A stretch of DNA of 64,000 bases, from assembly GCA_037976565.1 (NCBI GenBank), contig CP137668.1:25235906-25299905 (forward strand). Direction: 5' to 3'. The notes below the pieces were generated by a model that saw nothing but the letters and a program-made list of their open reading frames with translations, had not been told where the DNA came from and did no database searches. This DNA is from Mesocentrotus franciscanus. Lineage: Eukaryota > Echinodermata > Echinoidea > Camarodonta > Strongylocentrotidae. The first letter of the stretch is position 1, and each line of letters opens with the position of its first letter. The translations under genes were made by a program, and so were the position numbers. Below, piece by piece: positions 1 through 11,529 of this stretch.

Positions 1-31
1 ATCATATCACCGGTGAGTTCAGATCAGTGTG

Positions 32-48
32 TGTGTGTGTGTGTGTTT
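32..48. repeat. (GT)n microsatellite
   Basis: Uninterrupted GT dinucleotides. The copy in the duplicate near 26013 is slightly shorter, which is the main length difference at this end of the two units. Confidence 0.85.
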
Positions 49-59
49 GAGTTTTTACA

Positions 60-214
60 GACGTGTATCAATCAGATATGATTATTTACGTCTGGGACCG
101 ACCTTTAACGTCACCATCCGAAAGACGTGACCAGGGCTCGAACCTCGAACCTTTGAATCAATTCGTAACTTCCCCACGCAGCTTGGATTACAGGCGCACG
201 CCACAACGCCCAGT
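60..214 (-). mobile_element. SINE with 7SL/Alu-like head and tRNA-like B box (copy A)
   Basis: Read on the minus strand, the head (from about 214 down) runs CTGGGCGTTGTGGCGTGCGC then CTGTAATCCAAGCT, close to the 5' Alu domain of 7SL RNA. Further 3' is a pol III B-box-like GGTTCGAGCCC (about 131-141), then a GACGTTAAA...GGTCCC stretch of the kind shared by many invertebrate tRNA-type SINEs. Boundaries are approximate. A related sequence at 11820-11884 (inverted) lacks this block, which supports insertion. Confidence 0.6.
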
Positions 215-1695
215 TGTACATGTAGTCTTTGCTGCAGCCCGGTTTTACTCACTTATCGTGAAAATGACGGAACTACAGTGTAAAACGTAAAGTCGCGTCC
301 GGGCCCCCCGGGCCCCCCGGGATCCGCCACTGAATAGTAAAGTGGTGTCCATGACTAAAGTTAGCCCCCAATCGTGTAATTTTCGGCAAAGTTTAGTTAT
401 GCAAATTTTTATTTAATGCTTGATATGAAGAACCAAGTATATGTTCACCGTGAATAGCTGACAAGACTAGTAACACTAACTGAATCCGGAAATCGTCCAT
501 TTGTTTCTTTGTTCTTGTCATGAAATATACACTAAACATACAGGCCAAGTGCTGAAATTGTGCACTTTACAGAACAATACATACATAATATACAACCCAA
601 GATTGAAATCAACAACAGAAATACTGTCAATATCAAACATTAATATTTTGAAAATTTAATTAAATTTTAAGCAGTTTTACAAAAATATCTTAACTCAATT
701 ATAAAAAAAGCCTGTGAGTTATCTTAGTAAATATCAGTTACCACTGGGTACTATTCGGTTGTTTGTTTGTTTTTAAGCGCTTTATATTATCCATGGGCGT
801 ACGGGCACATTTTTGCGAGGGGGCGGGCTGACATCTTTTCAGTTTCTTCATGCCCGAATTTCATGCGGTGGTTGGCTGAATTCCGAACATTAAAATCTGG
901 GGGTGAAGCTGCAGTCGATAGCCACCGCCTACCCCGCGCCTTTTGCCCCTATGCCATTATTACCATGATATTGGAGCTTCCTATCCATGATTTTCTCTTG
1001 TATAATAGGTCCATGCTTCCACCACGGGGAATACCCACTCACTGCATATCATTACGCGATAGTCTTGTTTCGTGCCGTTTTGTAGTTAGGGAGTAATAGT
1101 ATAGTCTAACAGATTTCCCAAAATTTCTATTATCGTCATTCATCTCTTTTGGTACAATTTGAATTAAAAAGCGATGGGAATAGGAAAAGTGGCCGCGTTG
1201 AAACCCCGATAGAGATAGAGAGATAAATAAAACAGACTGTGGTGAGGTCACTCATTAATATAATTCCTGCGTCAATCGCAACGAAAATTGCCAATTCTAT
1301 ACATTTCATTCAACAGGTCTTTACGTTTGATTTCGTTTCGTATGAATTATTCTTCATTGCTGTTAGATTTGAGGTTACGAGGCCTATTCATTATTTTGAC
1401 TCCATACGGCGCCATTGCTTGGCCTTTTAACGGGAAAAGATCGAAGATAGCAGCGAAGATTATATAACTTGTCGATGATTTTGAAAGGCGGTAAGAATCT
1501 TTTATCACTCTAATTTGATGTCAAAGGCTATAAGATTCCTGTCTTTTATATTCTTAGGAAGAATACCAAGGCTCCATCCGCTCGCGTCACATACCAGCGG
1601 AGAAGCGAAGCGCAAGAACGCGTACAGAAAGTAAAAAGTGTTCACATCAATCCAATATTATCATGATAATATATACTACAAAATACGTTATCATG

Positions 1696-2195
1696 NNNNN
1701 NNNNNNNNNNNNNNNNNNNNNNNNNNNNNNNNNNNNNNNNNNNNNNNNNNNNNNNNNNNNNNNNNNNNNNNNNNNNNNNNNNNNNNNNNNNNNNNNNNNN
1801 NNNNNNNNNNNNNNNNNNNNNNNNNNNNNNNNNNNNNNNNNNNNNNNNNNNNNNNNNNNNNNNNNNNNNNNNNNNNNNNNNNNNNNNNNNNNNNNNNNNN
1901 NNNNNNNNNNNNNNNNNNNNNNNNNNNNNNNNNNNNNNNNNNNNNNNNNNNNNNNNNNNNNNNNNNNNNNNNNNNNNNNNNNNNNNNNNNNNNNNNNNNN
2001 NNNNNNNNNNNNNNNNNNNNNNNNNNNNNNNNNNNNNNNNNNNNNNNNNNNNNNNNNNNNNNNNNNNNNNNNNNNNNNNNNNNNNNNNNNNNNNNNNNNN
2101 NNNNNNNNNNNNNNNNNNNNNNNNNNNNNNNNNNNNNNNNNNNNNNNNNNNNNNNNNNNNNNNNNNNNNNNNNNNNNNNNNNNNNNNNNNNNNNN
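1696..2195. other. Assembly gap (500 N)
   Basis: Exactly 500 undetermined bases, a size often used for gaps of unknown length. ORFs drawn across it are meaningless. Confidence 0.99.
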
Positions 2196-2700
2196 GTAGC
2201 GTAAATGGGCGTTGGGTCTAAGCACCGGCGGGGTCAAGGGCGGAGCCCCAGGAAGCTCAGGGCGTATGGGCATTTAATTACGGTCAGATGGCATTTTTAA
2301 TACTTTATTTGTGACACTGGCAGGACAATAATTGGCGTTTGGTCCAGGGGCGGGCCGGGGTCCCTAGGGTTGGGGCATTAAATTACCGTCAGGTGAGCAT
2401 CCAGGGGCCGCCTTAGGGCCCTAGGTTGGGTCCAGGGGCAGAGCCCCGTAAGCTCAGGGTTTTAGGCATTTAATTACGGTCAGATGAGCATATTTTGATA
2501 CCTTATTTGTGACTCTGGCAGGTCACTAATTGGCGTGGGGTCCAGGGGCGGAGCGGAAACTCAGGGTTTTATGCATTACGATCAGATTAGCATCAAAGGG
2601 CCTGCCTTAGGGCCCTAGGTGGATTCCAGGGCAGAGCCCCGTAAGCTCAGGGGTAGGTATTAAATAACGGTCAGATAAGGGAGGCAGGGCCAGCCGCCCC
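2196..2700. repeat. GC-rich tandem/minisatellite-like repeat
   Basis: Degenerate units of roughly 65-130 bp recur, each with a variant of GGGTCCAGGGGCGGAGCC, then a stretch with CTCAGGG, then ATTTAATTACGGTCAGAT. No coding signal. Confidence 0.75.
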
Positions 2701-3300
2701 CGATCCACACCTTGTTGGCGGGAAAATCACTCATGATCTCCCTACCTTTCTTCTTCCTCTTTTTTCCTTTCCCTTCTTTCTCTTTTAAGTTTGCAGGGGA
2801 GAGGGCAAGGGCCTTTCGGTCCCCGATCCATACATTGTTGGCCGAATTAATCGCAACTGATCTCCCCTTGTTTTCTTCTTCCTCTTTTTTTGTTCCCTTT
2901 TAGCTCTCCTCTTTCCCTTTCCTTTCCCCTTTTTTATTTTTGGCGGGGGGAGAAGGCAAGGGCCAGGTCCCATCCCAGATCCACAACTTGTTGGCGGGAG
3001 AATCGCAATTTTTTTTTTCTTCGTCCTCTTTATTTCATTCCCTTTATCTCCTTTTTCCTTTTTTTTCTTTCCATTTCCTTCCTTCTCTCTCTTATTTTTT
3101 GCTGGGGGAGCAACAACCTGGGAGACAAGGCCCTTTCGCCCCCGATCTCCTTTTCCCTTTTCTTTTCTGCTTCCTCTTCTTTCTTTCCCTTTCTCTCCTC
3201 TTTCCCTTTCCCTTCTTTTCCTTCTCTCTCTCTCTCTTTTATTCTTTTTGGCGGGGGCCTAGGCCTGCCCTGGATCTGCGCCTGGGGAGGCAACTGCCAA
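2700..3300. repeat. Pyrimidine-rich tandem repeat (~110-160 bp unit)
   Basis: Four or five degenerate units, each with a GATCC..A.TTGTTGGCGGG core followed by long CTTTTTCC runs. The ORFs on both strands arise from the low-complexity pyrimidine tract and are not genes. Confidence 0.8.
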
Positions 3301-4195
3301 TGTCCACATTTCCTGAAACATCCCAGAGTACAGAAGAAGAACTTATCAATTGCACTCAGCGCTCCAAATCCTTTGAACTTTCTGCACTACTAAATGTCTA
3401 ATCACTTTTGTCCAGTTAATATACCGAGATACTGGCCAAAATCAGAGGAATATCTACAATAAAGCACCTTTTGGCTCAAAATTTATATTTCACACACTAC
3501 ATCACTCATTGAAATTGATATCAGGATGAAGGTATTTTAATTATCCATCTTTTGACACCAAATACATGGTGATTAGAGGTTTTAGTTAAAAGTTATCTTT
3601 AAAACTCGATGTAAACACGCCAAACAGGTCCTTAATACACTAATGCACGTATATGCATACAGTTAATACACATGTGGGCAAAAATGTTGTTTTGTGGAAA
3701 TCAAATCAATGACTTTGGATTGCTATAACTTTTTATTGAAAAGATATATAAACCTCTCCCTCGCACAGGATATTGTCATTGTACATAAGCAAATTCCTGG
3801 AAAGTTATGAAAAAATGCACCTCTCAATTTTGATATATGGAAAATAATCTTTTTTGATAAAATTCAATATTTCGAAAAAAATCACCAAAAATCATGTTTT
3901 TAACTTAAATTTGCTATGTAAATTAATCTTAATTTCGTTGAAATAGGTATCAAAATGTAGATAATTTAATTTTCTTTCATATGACACCAAACTCATGGTG
4001 GTTCAAGGTTTCCTTACAATATTATTTACAAAATACTAATTTGTCGTCAAAGGGCCGCTTTTTGGGAGGGGCTCCCCTGGCCACACCCACCACTTAGAAC
4101 ATGCCAGACGGTCGATTTGTTATATGGAGCTATGCGATCTTTACATCTGTGGACATGAAAATTGGTTTCCCTTCCAGCTAGGTTGACCCCCCCTG
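3301..4195. other. No recognisable gene (AT-rich)
   Basis: AT-rich sequence with no ORF of note, no Cys-rich exon on the minus strand and no repeat structure I could define. This is where intron 1 and exon 2 of the metallothionein copy at 4.4 kb would be expected, and nothing resembling exon 2 is present. Confidence 0.6.
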
Positions 4196-4205
4196 GCTCC
4201 CGGAC

Positions 4206-4262
4206 TATAACTCCGGGGAGCTCCGAAGCAGACGCCGGCGTCGGAGCTCCCCGGAGTTATAA
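4206..4262. repeat. Perfect inverted repeat (21-bp stem)
   Basis: TATAACTCCGGGGAGCTCCG and its complement flank a short spacer (AGCAGACGCCGGCG region). The stem is about 21 bp and GC-rich, in an otherwise AT-rich neighbourhood. It lies just beyond the edge of the block shared with 61.68 kb, so it may be a small MITE at that breakpoint. Confidence 0.7.
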
Positions 4263-4388
4263 AGAGAGGAGCCGCCCCTACCCAAATCAGAGGCTAACGA
4301 ACGAAAGAGACAGAAATCTTCAGTCTACGTACACGCTAACCCGCAACCGGGTAGTTAACATTGTGATAAATTTCGACTTTTTTCTTAC

Positions 4389-4419
4389 CCGTGCAGCAGA
4401 CACACTTGACGTCAGGCAT
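4389..4419 (-). pseudogene. Orphan metallothionein exon 1
   Basis: Minus strand: start codon at 4419, ten codons reading MPDVKCVCCT plus one base, then a GTAAG donor, identical to exon 1 of the intact gene at 61798-61828. Exons 2 and 3 cannot be found below it before the gap or the window edge. The immediate promoter, including two metal-response cores (4551-4557 and 4586-4592), is kept, so the piece could still be transcribed, but no complete protein can be assembled from this window. Either a partial gene duplicate or a gene whose rest lies elsewhere because of misassembly. Confidence 0.75.
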
Positions 4420-4550
4420 GGTGATAAAATTGAGCTCGTCGAGTCGTACGTTTAAGAAGGTAACTAATATAAATCTCACTCGTTCGCTTTCTTTACTTCT
4501 GACAATCTCTCGTAAAATTCGGGTTTTTATGTGTTATCATACCAAAATCC

Positions 4551-4592
4551 GTGTGCAAAAAAAAAAGGTAAACACGATACGTACCGTGTGCA
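4551..4592 (-). promoter_or_regulatory. Metal-response element cores upstream of orphan exon 1
   Basis: Two TGCACAC cores on the minus strand (4551-4557, 4586-4592) fit the MRE core TGCRCNC bound by MTF-1, about 130 and 170 bp upstream of the start codon. The third core of the block (7542-7548) is separated from these by the foldback insertion. Confidence 0.6.
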
Positions 4593-4636
4593 CGCAAAAT
4601 AGACAACCTGTTAGCGGTGTGGAGGTCGATTAATAT

Positions 4637-7506
4637 GGTAGGCAATGTTTTGGAACATCAAGTAGGCTGCGCACGTCACTACATGAAGGAAATGTCGACG
4701 CCCCCTAATGAATATGCATTATGCCTTTGCCTGCACGGCGTGTGTGCTGTACATGTACCGTACACGCTGTGCACACTATCTAGGATATTTCAGCACCTCT
4801 GAACTATAGTATAGCCTGGTCTATATGTATTTCACTACACTTGTATAGTTTTGAATCATTCATTACATCTATACTTGCATCAATTATAAGTTATTGCCTT
4901 TCTATATTTGTATTGTATTATTTTGACGTTTGACTACATACTTGCATCAATTAAGTAATTGCATCTTACCTTTTCCAAGCTGCATTTTGCGTCAGTACGT
5001 GTTCAAAAATTTCTATCTTTGGGTGATTATATATATTGTTTTGCCTACACACTTGCATCAATTAAGTAATTGCATTCTACCTGTTCCAAGCTGCATTGTA
5101 CCTGTTCCAACATTTCGATCTTTGTGTGATTATTTTGTTTTTCCCTACACACTTCCTTAAATCAAGTTATTGCATTCTACATATTCCAACATTTCCATCC
5201 TTTGTATATATTACATGGTTTTGACTATACACACTCGTACTATAACTCCCTTCAATTAAGTAATTGCATTAATTCTACCTATTCCAAGCTGCATTGTACC
5301 TGTTCCCAAATTTCGATCTTTGGGTCCAAATTACGATAGGATTATATGTGTGATGTTTTACTTTATTTTTCGTCACCACAGGAGCGGGGCAAATATATAA
5401 GCTAGGTTATGGGGATGTCTCTATAACTTTATCAAAGATAAAAGGTAAAATATAATTAAAAAAAAGACATAATAGTAGGGAACGCCACCGTTCGCATAAC
5501 GCCTAAAGGTCACAAAATCGTATCTTATTTGGCTTAAAATCGTGAAAAAAATAACTTCCTTACTTATATGGGAAATATATCGTGCAATATTGTATATTTA
5601 CGAAAAGCTTAAATATGGTATATAACTACAACCTCCTCTCGATCCGTCACTTCCTTCCTTTGCTGAGCGCTAGGGACATGATAGATCAGTCCCGTGATGG
5701 CAACGCTGCTGCACCCCGCAGAAACACAGGCTACGCCATCTAGGAACTACTTTGACAAACAATTTTATGAATAGCGCCCCTCATTCCGTGTTAAGAATAG
5801 CGACCCTTCTCGTATTTTGAATATAGCGACCCTCTTCTCGTTTTATGAATAGCAACCCTCTTCTCGTATTATGAATAGCTTGGAACAGATAAAATGCAAT
5901 AACATGATCGATGCAAGTGTGTAGTCTACTAATCTAATCTAGATACAAACTCCTAATCTACTACTATTACTACTAATCCTTGTTTGAATAAAGTTTCCCT
6001 TCCGCGCGAAGTGCGGAACCTGTGCCGTTTCATTTGATTTTTCAGAGAAAGAAGACGATTCGTTGTAACGTTCTCGACTCTTAATCCTTGTTTGAATTCA
6101 GTTCCCCCCTCCCTTTGACGTTACATCAAATTATTAAAGAACTTATTTTCTGACAAAACATGGGGGGGGGGGGACATTTCAACACCTAAAATTCGTGGGG
6201 ACGTGTCCCCCCGTCCCCCCTAGGATTGACGCCCATGAGTACGAGTGTGTATAGTCAAAACCATGTAATAATATACACAGGATGGAAAATTTGGAACACT
6301 TATTAAAATGCAGCTTAATTGGAACAGGTAGAATGCAATATATGCAAGCGTGTAGGGAAAAACAATATAATCACCCAAAGATCGAAATGTTGGAACAGGT
6401 ACAATGCAGCTTGGAACAGGTAGAATGCAATTACTTAATTGAAGGGAGTGTATATAGTACGAGTGTGTATAGTTAAAACCCTGTAATTATATACAAAGGA
6501 TCGAAATGTTGGAACAGGTACAATGCAGCTTGGAACAAGTAGATCTAGAGTGCAATTACTTAATTGAAGGGAGTGTATATAGTACGAGTGTGTATAGTCA
6601 AAACCATGTAATATATACAAAGGATGGAAACTTGGGAACACTTAAAATGCAGCTTGGAACAGGTAGAATGCAATAACTTGATTGATACAAGTTTGTAGGG
6701 AAAAACAATATAATCACCCAAAGATCGTAATTTTGGAACAGGTACAATGCAGCTTGGAACAGGTAGAATGAAATAACTTAATTGATGCAAGTTTGTAAAA
6801 ACAATATAATCACCCAAAGATCGAAATGTTGGAACAGGTACAATGCAGCTTGGAACAGCTAGGTAGAATGCAATAACTTGATTGATGCAAGTTTGTAGGG
6901 AAAAACAATATAATCACCCAAAGATTGAAATGTTGGAACAGGTACTATGCAGCTTGGAACAGGCCGGTAGAATGCAATTACTTAATTGAAGGGAGTGTAT
7001 ATATTACGAGTGTGTTTAGTCCAAACCATGCATGTAATATATACAAAGGATGGAAACTTGGGAACACTTAAAATGCAGCTTGGAACAGGTAGAATGCAAT
7101 AACTTGATTGATGCAAGTGTGTTTTAGGCAAAACAATCACCTATAATAAAGATAGAAATTTTGGAACACGTACTGACGTAAAATGCAGCTTGGAAGAGGT
7201 AAAATGCAATTACTTGATGCAAGTAAATGTAGTCAAAAGTCAAAATAATACAATACAAATATAGAAAGGCAATAACTTATAATTGATGCAAGTATAGATG
7301 TAATGAATGATTCAAAACAATACAAGTGTAGTGAAATACATATAGACCAGGCTATTCTATAGTTCAGAGGTGCTGAAATATCCTAGATAGTGTGCACAGC
7401 ACACGCCGTGCAGGCAAAGGCTAATGCATATTCATTAGGGGGCGTTGACATTTCCTTCATGTAGTGACGTGCGCAGCCTACTAGATGTTCCAAAACATTG
7501 CCTACC
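4637..7506. mobile_element. Foldback (long inverted repeat) transposon, copy 1
   Basis: Begins GGTAGGCAATGTTTTGGAA and ends with its complement. The arms are several hundred bp and carry repeated ~100-bp units with TGGAACAGGTAGAATGCAAT and ATAATCACCCAAAGATCGAA. Flanked by TAATAT on both sides (4631-4636, 7507-7512), and the paralogous site near 62040 is empty, proving insertion. No transposase ORF, so non-autonomous. Architecture resembles the TU foldback elements described in sea urchins, with subrepeats in long terminal inverted repeats. Confidence 0.9.
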
Positions 7507-7541
7507 TAATATATCTAGGTACGGTGGGCGTGTTCTAGTTT

Positions 7542-7548
7542 TGCACAC
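7542..7548 (+). promoter_or_regulatory. Displaced distal metal-response core
   Basis: TGCACAC followed by GCTCC, a strong match to the MRE core. In the other copy (62075-62081) this motif is about 250 bp from the metallothionein start codon; here the foldback element pushes it about 3.1 kb away. Confidence 0.45.
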
Positions 7549-8560
7549 GCTCCTCTCAGGAATAGTGACAAGCTGTGTCGGATGAATAAGCGAAATCGGT
7601 AAAATAGCATATAGATGAATAATATTCCTGCTATTCGATGGGGGACGCCCTCCCTCCCCATACGCTTGCCCTCAAAGAAAAAGTGTTGCTGAAATAGTAC
7701 GAAAGTGAAAGATAAAGGTAACACTGTCATTAAGACGTAAAGTTTCAAAACCAAATAGTATTTCAAAATCAAATAGCACAATGACAATTGTAGGCATGTA
7801 ATTGATAGGCGAATGATTAATTACACTGATTAAGAAAGGGAAGAAGAAGAAGAAAAAAAAGGGGTGGAATAAAAGAAACGGATGCCCGACCTCAATATCA
7901 CCGCCAGAAAGTATACCTCTCCAGTTCGAAATGTTCATGGTATACTACTGCATTATGTTATATTGATGATCAACCTATAATAAAATGGTTGTTTTTCTCC
8001 TACATTTTCTCCATGCTAGATTACGTAGTCCTGTCAAAATTTGCAGTGGGCGTATATTGGAGACACTTGCCCCCAGTCAAATTGCCATAGTCATCATGCG
8101 CACCAGGCACCCCCCCTAACTGCCAAAGAATCCTGGATCCGCCCCTGATATTTACCCAGCATTCTTACAGCTATTAAGTTTAAAGGCATATTGAGTGGAA
8201 ATGTTGCGATATCTACAACCGTGAAGAAATAAAGCTTTTAAAGCCCCACTGCATTACTTGTAGCTACTTGCTCCTCTATAGTAGCAAACAATGCCTAAGC
8301 GGTGACCGTTGGTCCCCCATGATCCCCTTTTTCTTATGTTAATTGAGAGCTAAGTTGATGAGATAACCACCTGTCAGTGACCACGCTGGGAGGTCTGATC
8401 CCTCCTGGCCAAACTTGTGCAGAAAGGCTTTAAAGAAAAAGGTAATAAACATCGAGGCAGTCTCAATATTAACCCCTGGTAGGCCTATACTAGAAAAATG
8501 CACCCTCCTCCCCTTTCAGATGGTACTACGCGTTCTCAACGGGCCTACGCTTTCAATCAT

Positions 8561-8660
8561 ATATATATATATATATATAAACCAACAACCACCACCAACA
8601 ACAACAACCAACAACAAACCACCACCGCCACCACCACCACCACCACCACCATCAACACCG
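8561..8660. repeat. (AT)n and (CAA/CCA)n microsatellites
   Basis: An AT dinucleotide run followed by CAACAACCA and CCACCACCA triplets. It recurs at 63830-63910 with different repeat numbers, and it generates artefactual poly-Pro, poly-Thr or poly-Gly ORFs. Confidence 0.9.
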
Positions 8661-8729
8661 GCAACACAAATTTCGCTTTCCCTACCCGCCCTGGGGAGGG
8701 GGGATACAACTATAGTTGTGATCTGTTTT

Positions 8730-11390
8730 CTGTCATAATTTGTGATAAAGATTAAAACACCGTAAGCATAGAGACTAGAGAGTGTTGAGGTTTGCACTCG
8801 AGTAATGCTAGCCTGCTCGAGCTCATTATATTGCACACGAATGTTTGAATATTCAAGATTATTTAAATACGTGACACGAACAGTGTAGCTTTTATGAGTT
8901 TGGCTGGGTTGAATCATGTGACCATGCAGCCTTGTGTGGTTTAAATAATCCTGGTTGAACTGCTCTTGTTTTCTAAAATTCGCTGAATAATCATCCTTTT
9001 AGCCGAAGCTCGAATACAAATAAACTATTCATAATACCTGTATGTTATGGATCACCATTTGTAATTGGCTTTGGGCTTCGGACTGTATGAAGGACACCTA
9101 AATATTTCAATGCAATTCCATTTCAGTTTGGAATAATAAGTTATTCGCAAAAAGGGTAGTTGTAGTTAATCTGTCAAAATTTAATGAAAGTTAATTATTA
9201 TTCGAAGCTGAAATTAATTCAGAGAATCGCAAGCCAATTAAGGGATCGAATGCCTCCCCTCAAGTACTAGCTCCATGCTCCCCTCTATTATGACCCTGGA
9301 GTACCGGGCATAATATACCACCCCTCCCGGTCATATGCCAACCATGTGTAGATACAGAAGCCTTCTGAGGAGTTACATTAAATAATAACGTTGAGTACTA
9401 TTCATGGAATATCAGTATCACTGAAAGTGTCTGGACGTTACCATTCACGTTATGCAGCAAATAGAAATAATAATTGTATGTTGGAAATCATCTGGCCTCA
9501 TGCATGGTTTATGACAAATTGCTGAAATCGCAAATAATCAGAGGTGGCATTTTACTTTGAGAAAATGCGCCCAAGTTCCTTTGTAAGAATTGCCCCTTCC
9601 CCTTCAAAAAAGTGCCCCTCTTATTTTGACATGTGCCCATTTTCCTTTATAATAATTAGCGCCCTTGTACCATGTGATAAGTACCCCTCCCCCATTTTTT
9701 AAAAATAAAAGCCTCTCATATCCTTCTCATAAATGCCCCTTTTCATCTCTGGTAAGTGCCCCTTACAACCTCTGATAAGTGCTCCTTCACCTGATGATAA
9801 TATTGCACCAATTCAAATCTGAGAGGTACACGTTTTACTCAGTTGACAAGTGCCCCTTTTCCTGTGTAATAAAAAGTAGCGCGGCTGCATACACATCCGA
9901 CTTAAAATTTCTTCCAAAATGTGCATAGTTTTTCCCAAATCGACCTTTCAGAAAAACCTTCAAAAAAGAAAGCCTCTCCCCGACTCGCATTTATTGTTGA
10001 TATAATTATTTTACTTATAAACGTTTTTTTAGTCTGTTATTATTAGATTGTGCTTAAAACTCATCAGGATGTGCTTTTAACCTCTATTATAATACAAACT
10101 CACATGAACTACATGCTACCTCAAAGATCTTAAAAATGTTTAACTAATATTTAGATCATCACACCTAACTGCAAAATTGATATCATCCCCGATAATGTGG
10201 AGATTAATGAAACTTTATCCTCTAGAAATGTTAATTTTTTAGAAATCATCGTTTTCCTTTTCTTTTGTGTGTGTGGAGAAAACGCACGTCTGTAGCTGTC
10301 AATACAGGAGCGTCAAAAATTTGCACTCGAGCCGCAGCTTTTTTTGTGGTGCCCCGAGTGCACACAATAACATAATGAATATTCATATACCGTACCGTGC
10401 CCCGTGACTATCCTCGTATATAGAGCACCTGTGCGTGCGGTCTCACGTTCTGAGTGCATAAAACTAATTAGGATTAGTGGATATTATACAGGTCACGTTC
10501 AAATATTTTGTATCGACTATTTTTGCTTGTATTTTCAAACATTAATACATATTTGACGCAATTCGTACACATATATAATGAGGGGGCTTATCCCGGTGGC
10601 TTATCCGCTAGACTATCCGCTCTGCACACGACGCTAACACCGCGGATAATGAGTGCGATGCACTCGGCGGTCTGCTACAGATTTAGCCTTTAACGAAGGC
10701 GCACTCACCGAATTCTCAAATTCTGAATCATCTTGAGAATAGTAAAATTAGATTGTATATTTCAATCTTACCTTTTACATTTTCATTTCAAGTAAACGTC
10801 TATTTCTCCTTTCATCATGGGCTAGATCAATCATAGCATGCGGAATTAGGAATAACGGTATCTTTTCATAATTTTCTGGAAAAAGAAACACTCGATCGAC
10901 TCCGGTAATATACTTATTGTCTTATTGTCATCATTGTATTATACATGTCTAAGAGTATCAGCCCTGCATTGTTAATGATAAAACATGACCTGTGCTTTTT
11001 TTCTAATGCTACTTTTATATACTTTTTTTGTAGTATATATGCCTATACAAGTTTATGTAGGCCTATATACTATTACTTCCTTTGTTGATAATCAGGAGTG
11101 TTAATAAAGTGACATTGAAACATTATTATTATTATTGTTATTATTATTATTACTATTATTAGTAGTAGTATATGCCTACCTGTAGTAGTTTTGATCATAG
11201 GCATACTGTATGTGCATGCGATAAAGACTATAATTTATATACTATGCAGTTTTTCAGTTTTGCACACGGTTCCAAATAGTCTGCAACTGCAGACCTGAAT
11301 ATTGTTCTTAATCCAGTTAACAAATTGATTTCCTAATGATTTTCTTTGTAAAATTTAGGCCTATCATTAGCCATCGACAATTCGGAATTA
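8730..11390. other. Non-coding stretch with degenerate GTGCCCCTT repeats
   Basis: No ORF or exon recognised. At 9545-9870 a degenerate ~30-bp unit (variants of AAGTGCCCCTTTTC) repeats about ten times; the complementary unit (AAAGGGGCACTTATCAGA) repeats at 27895-28375. A (TTA)n run lies near 11120-11160. The rest is AT-rich without visible structure. Confidence 0.6.
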
Positions 11391-11392
11391 TA

Positions 11393-11447
<55 letters not shown>

Positions 11448-11450
11448 TGG
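11393..11450. repeat. (TA)n microsatellite
   Basis: Interrupted TA dinucleotide array with TACATA breaks. Confidence 0.9.
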
Positions 11451-11529
11451 TATTACAGAAGAAAGAAAATCAAATCTTCAACACGTCCCCCGGCCTCCCC
11501 ATCAAATGGACCTGTATGTTATAGAATAG

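Larger units (their letters stand above)
1..1695. repeat. Direct duplicate A of a ~1.7-kb unit, ending at the scaffold gap
   Basis: Matches 25989-27690 base for base apart from small indels (GT microsatellite length, a few extra C or A bases near 655, 920 and 1025) and rare substitutions. The match ends exactly where the N run starts. No convincing gene lies inside: the short ORFs are not conserved-looking. The unit holds a minus-strand SINE (about 60-214) and, on the minus strand from about 330, a hAT-like end CAGTGGCGGATCC. Either a recent segmental duplication or an unmerged contig overlap at the gap. Confidence 0.9.
4278..8730. repeat. Segmental duplicate A (metallothionein 5' region)
   Basis: 4278-4630 matches 61681-62035, and 7509-8730 matches 62041-64000 in the same order and orientation. 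The only large differences are the foldback element at 4637-7506 in this copy and the GC-rich MITE at 62860-63566 in the other. Direct duplicate about 57.4 kb from its partner. Confidence 0.9.

Noticed and set aside
60..214. Human Alu contamination
   Set aside because: Only about 35 bases resemble Alu/7SL; the rest and the flanks differ, and the sequence occurs within a repeat unit of this genome.
1638..2273. ORFs of 178-208 codons
   Set aside because: They consist mostly of undetermined bases in the assembly gap.
2712..3401. Phe/Ser/Leu-rich plus-strand and Lys/Arg-rich minus-strand ORFs
   Set aside because: Low-complexity pyrimidine tract in a tandem repeat.
6240..7230. Regularly spaced repeats resembling a CRISPR array
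   Set aside because: The units are ~100-bp subrepeats in the arms of a foldback transposon in animal DNA, with no short constant repeat or variable spacer.
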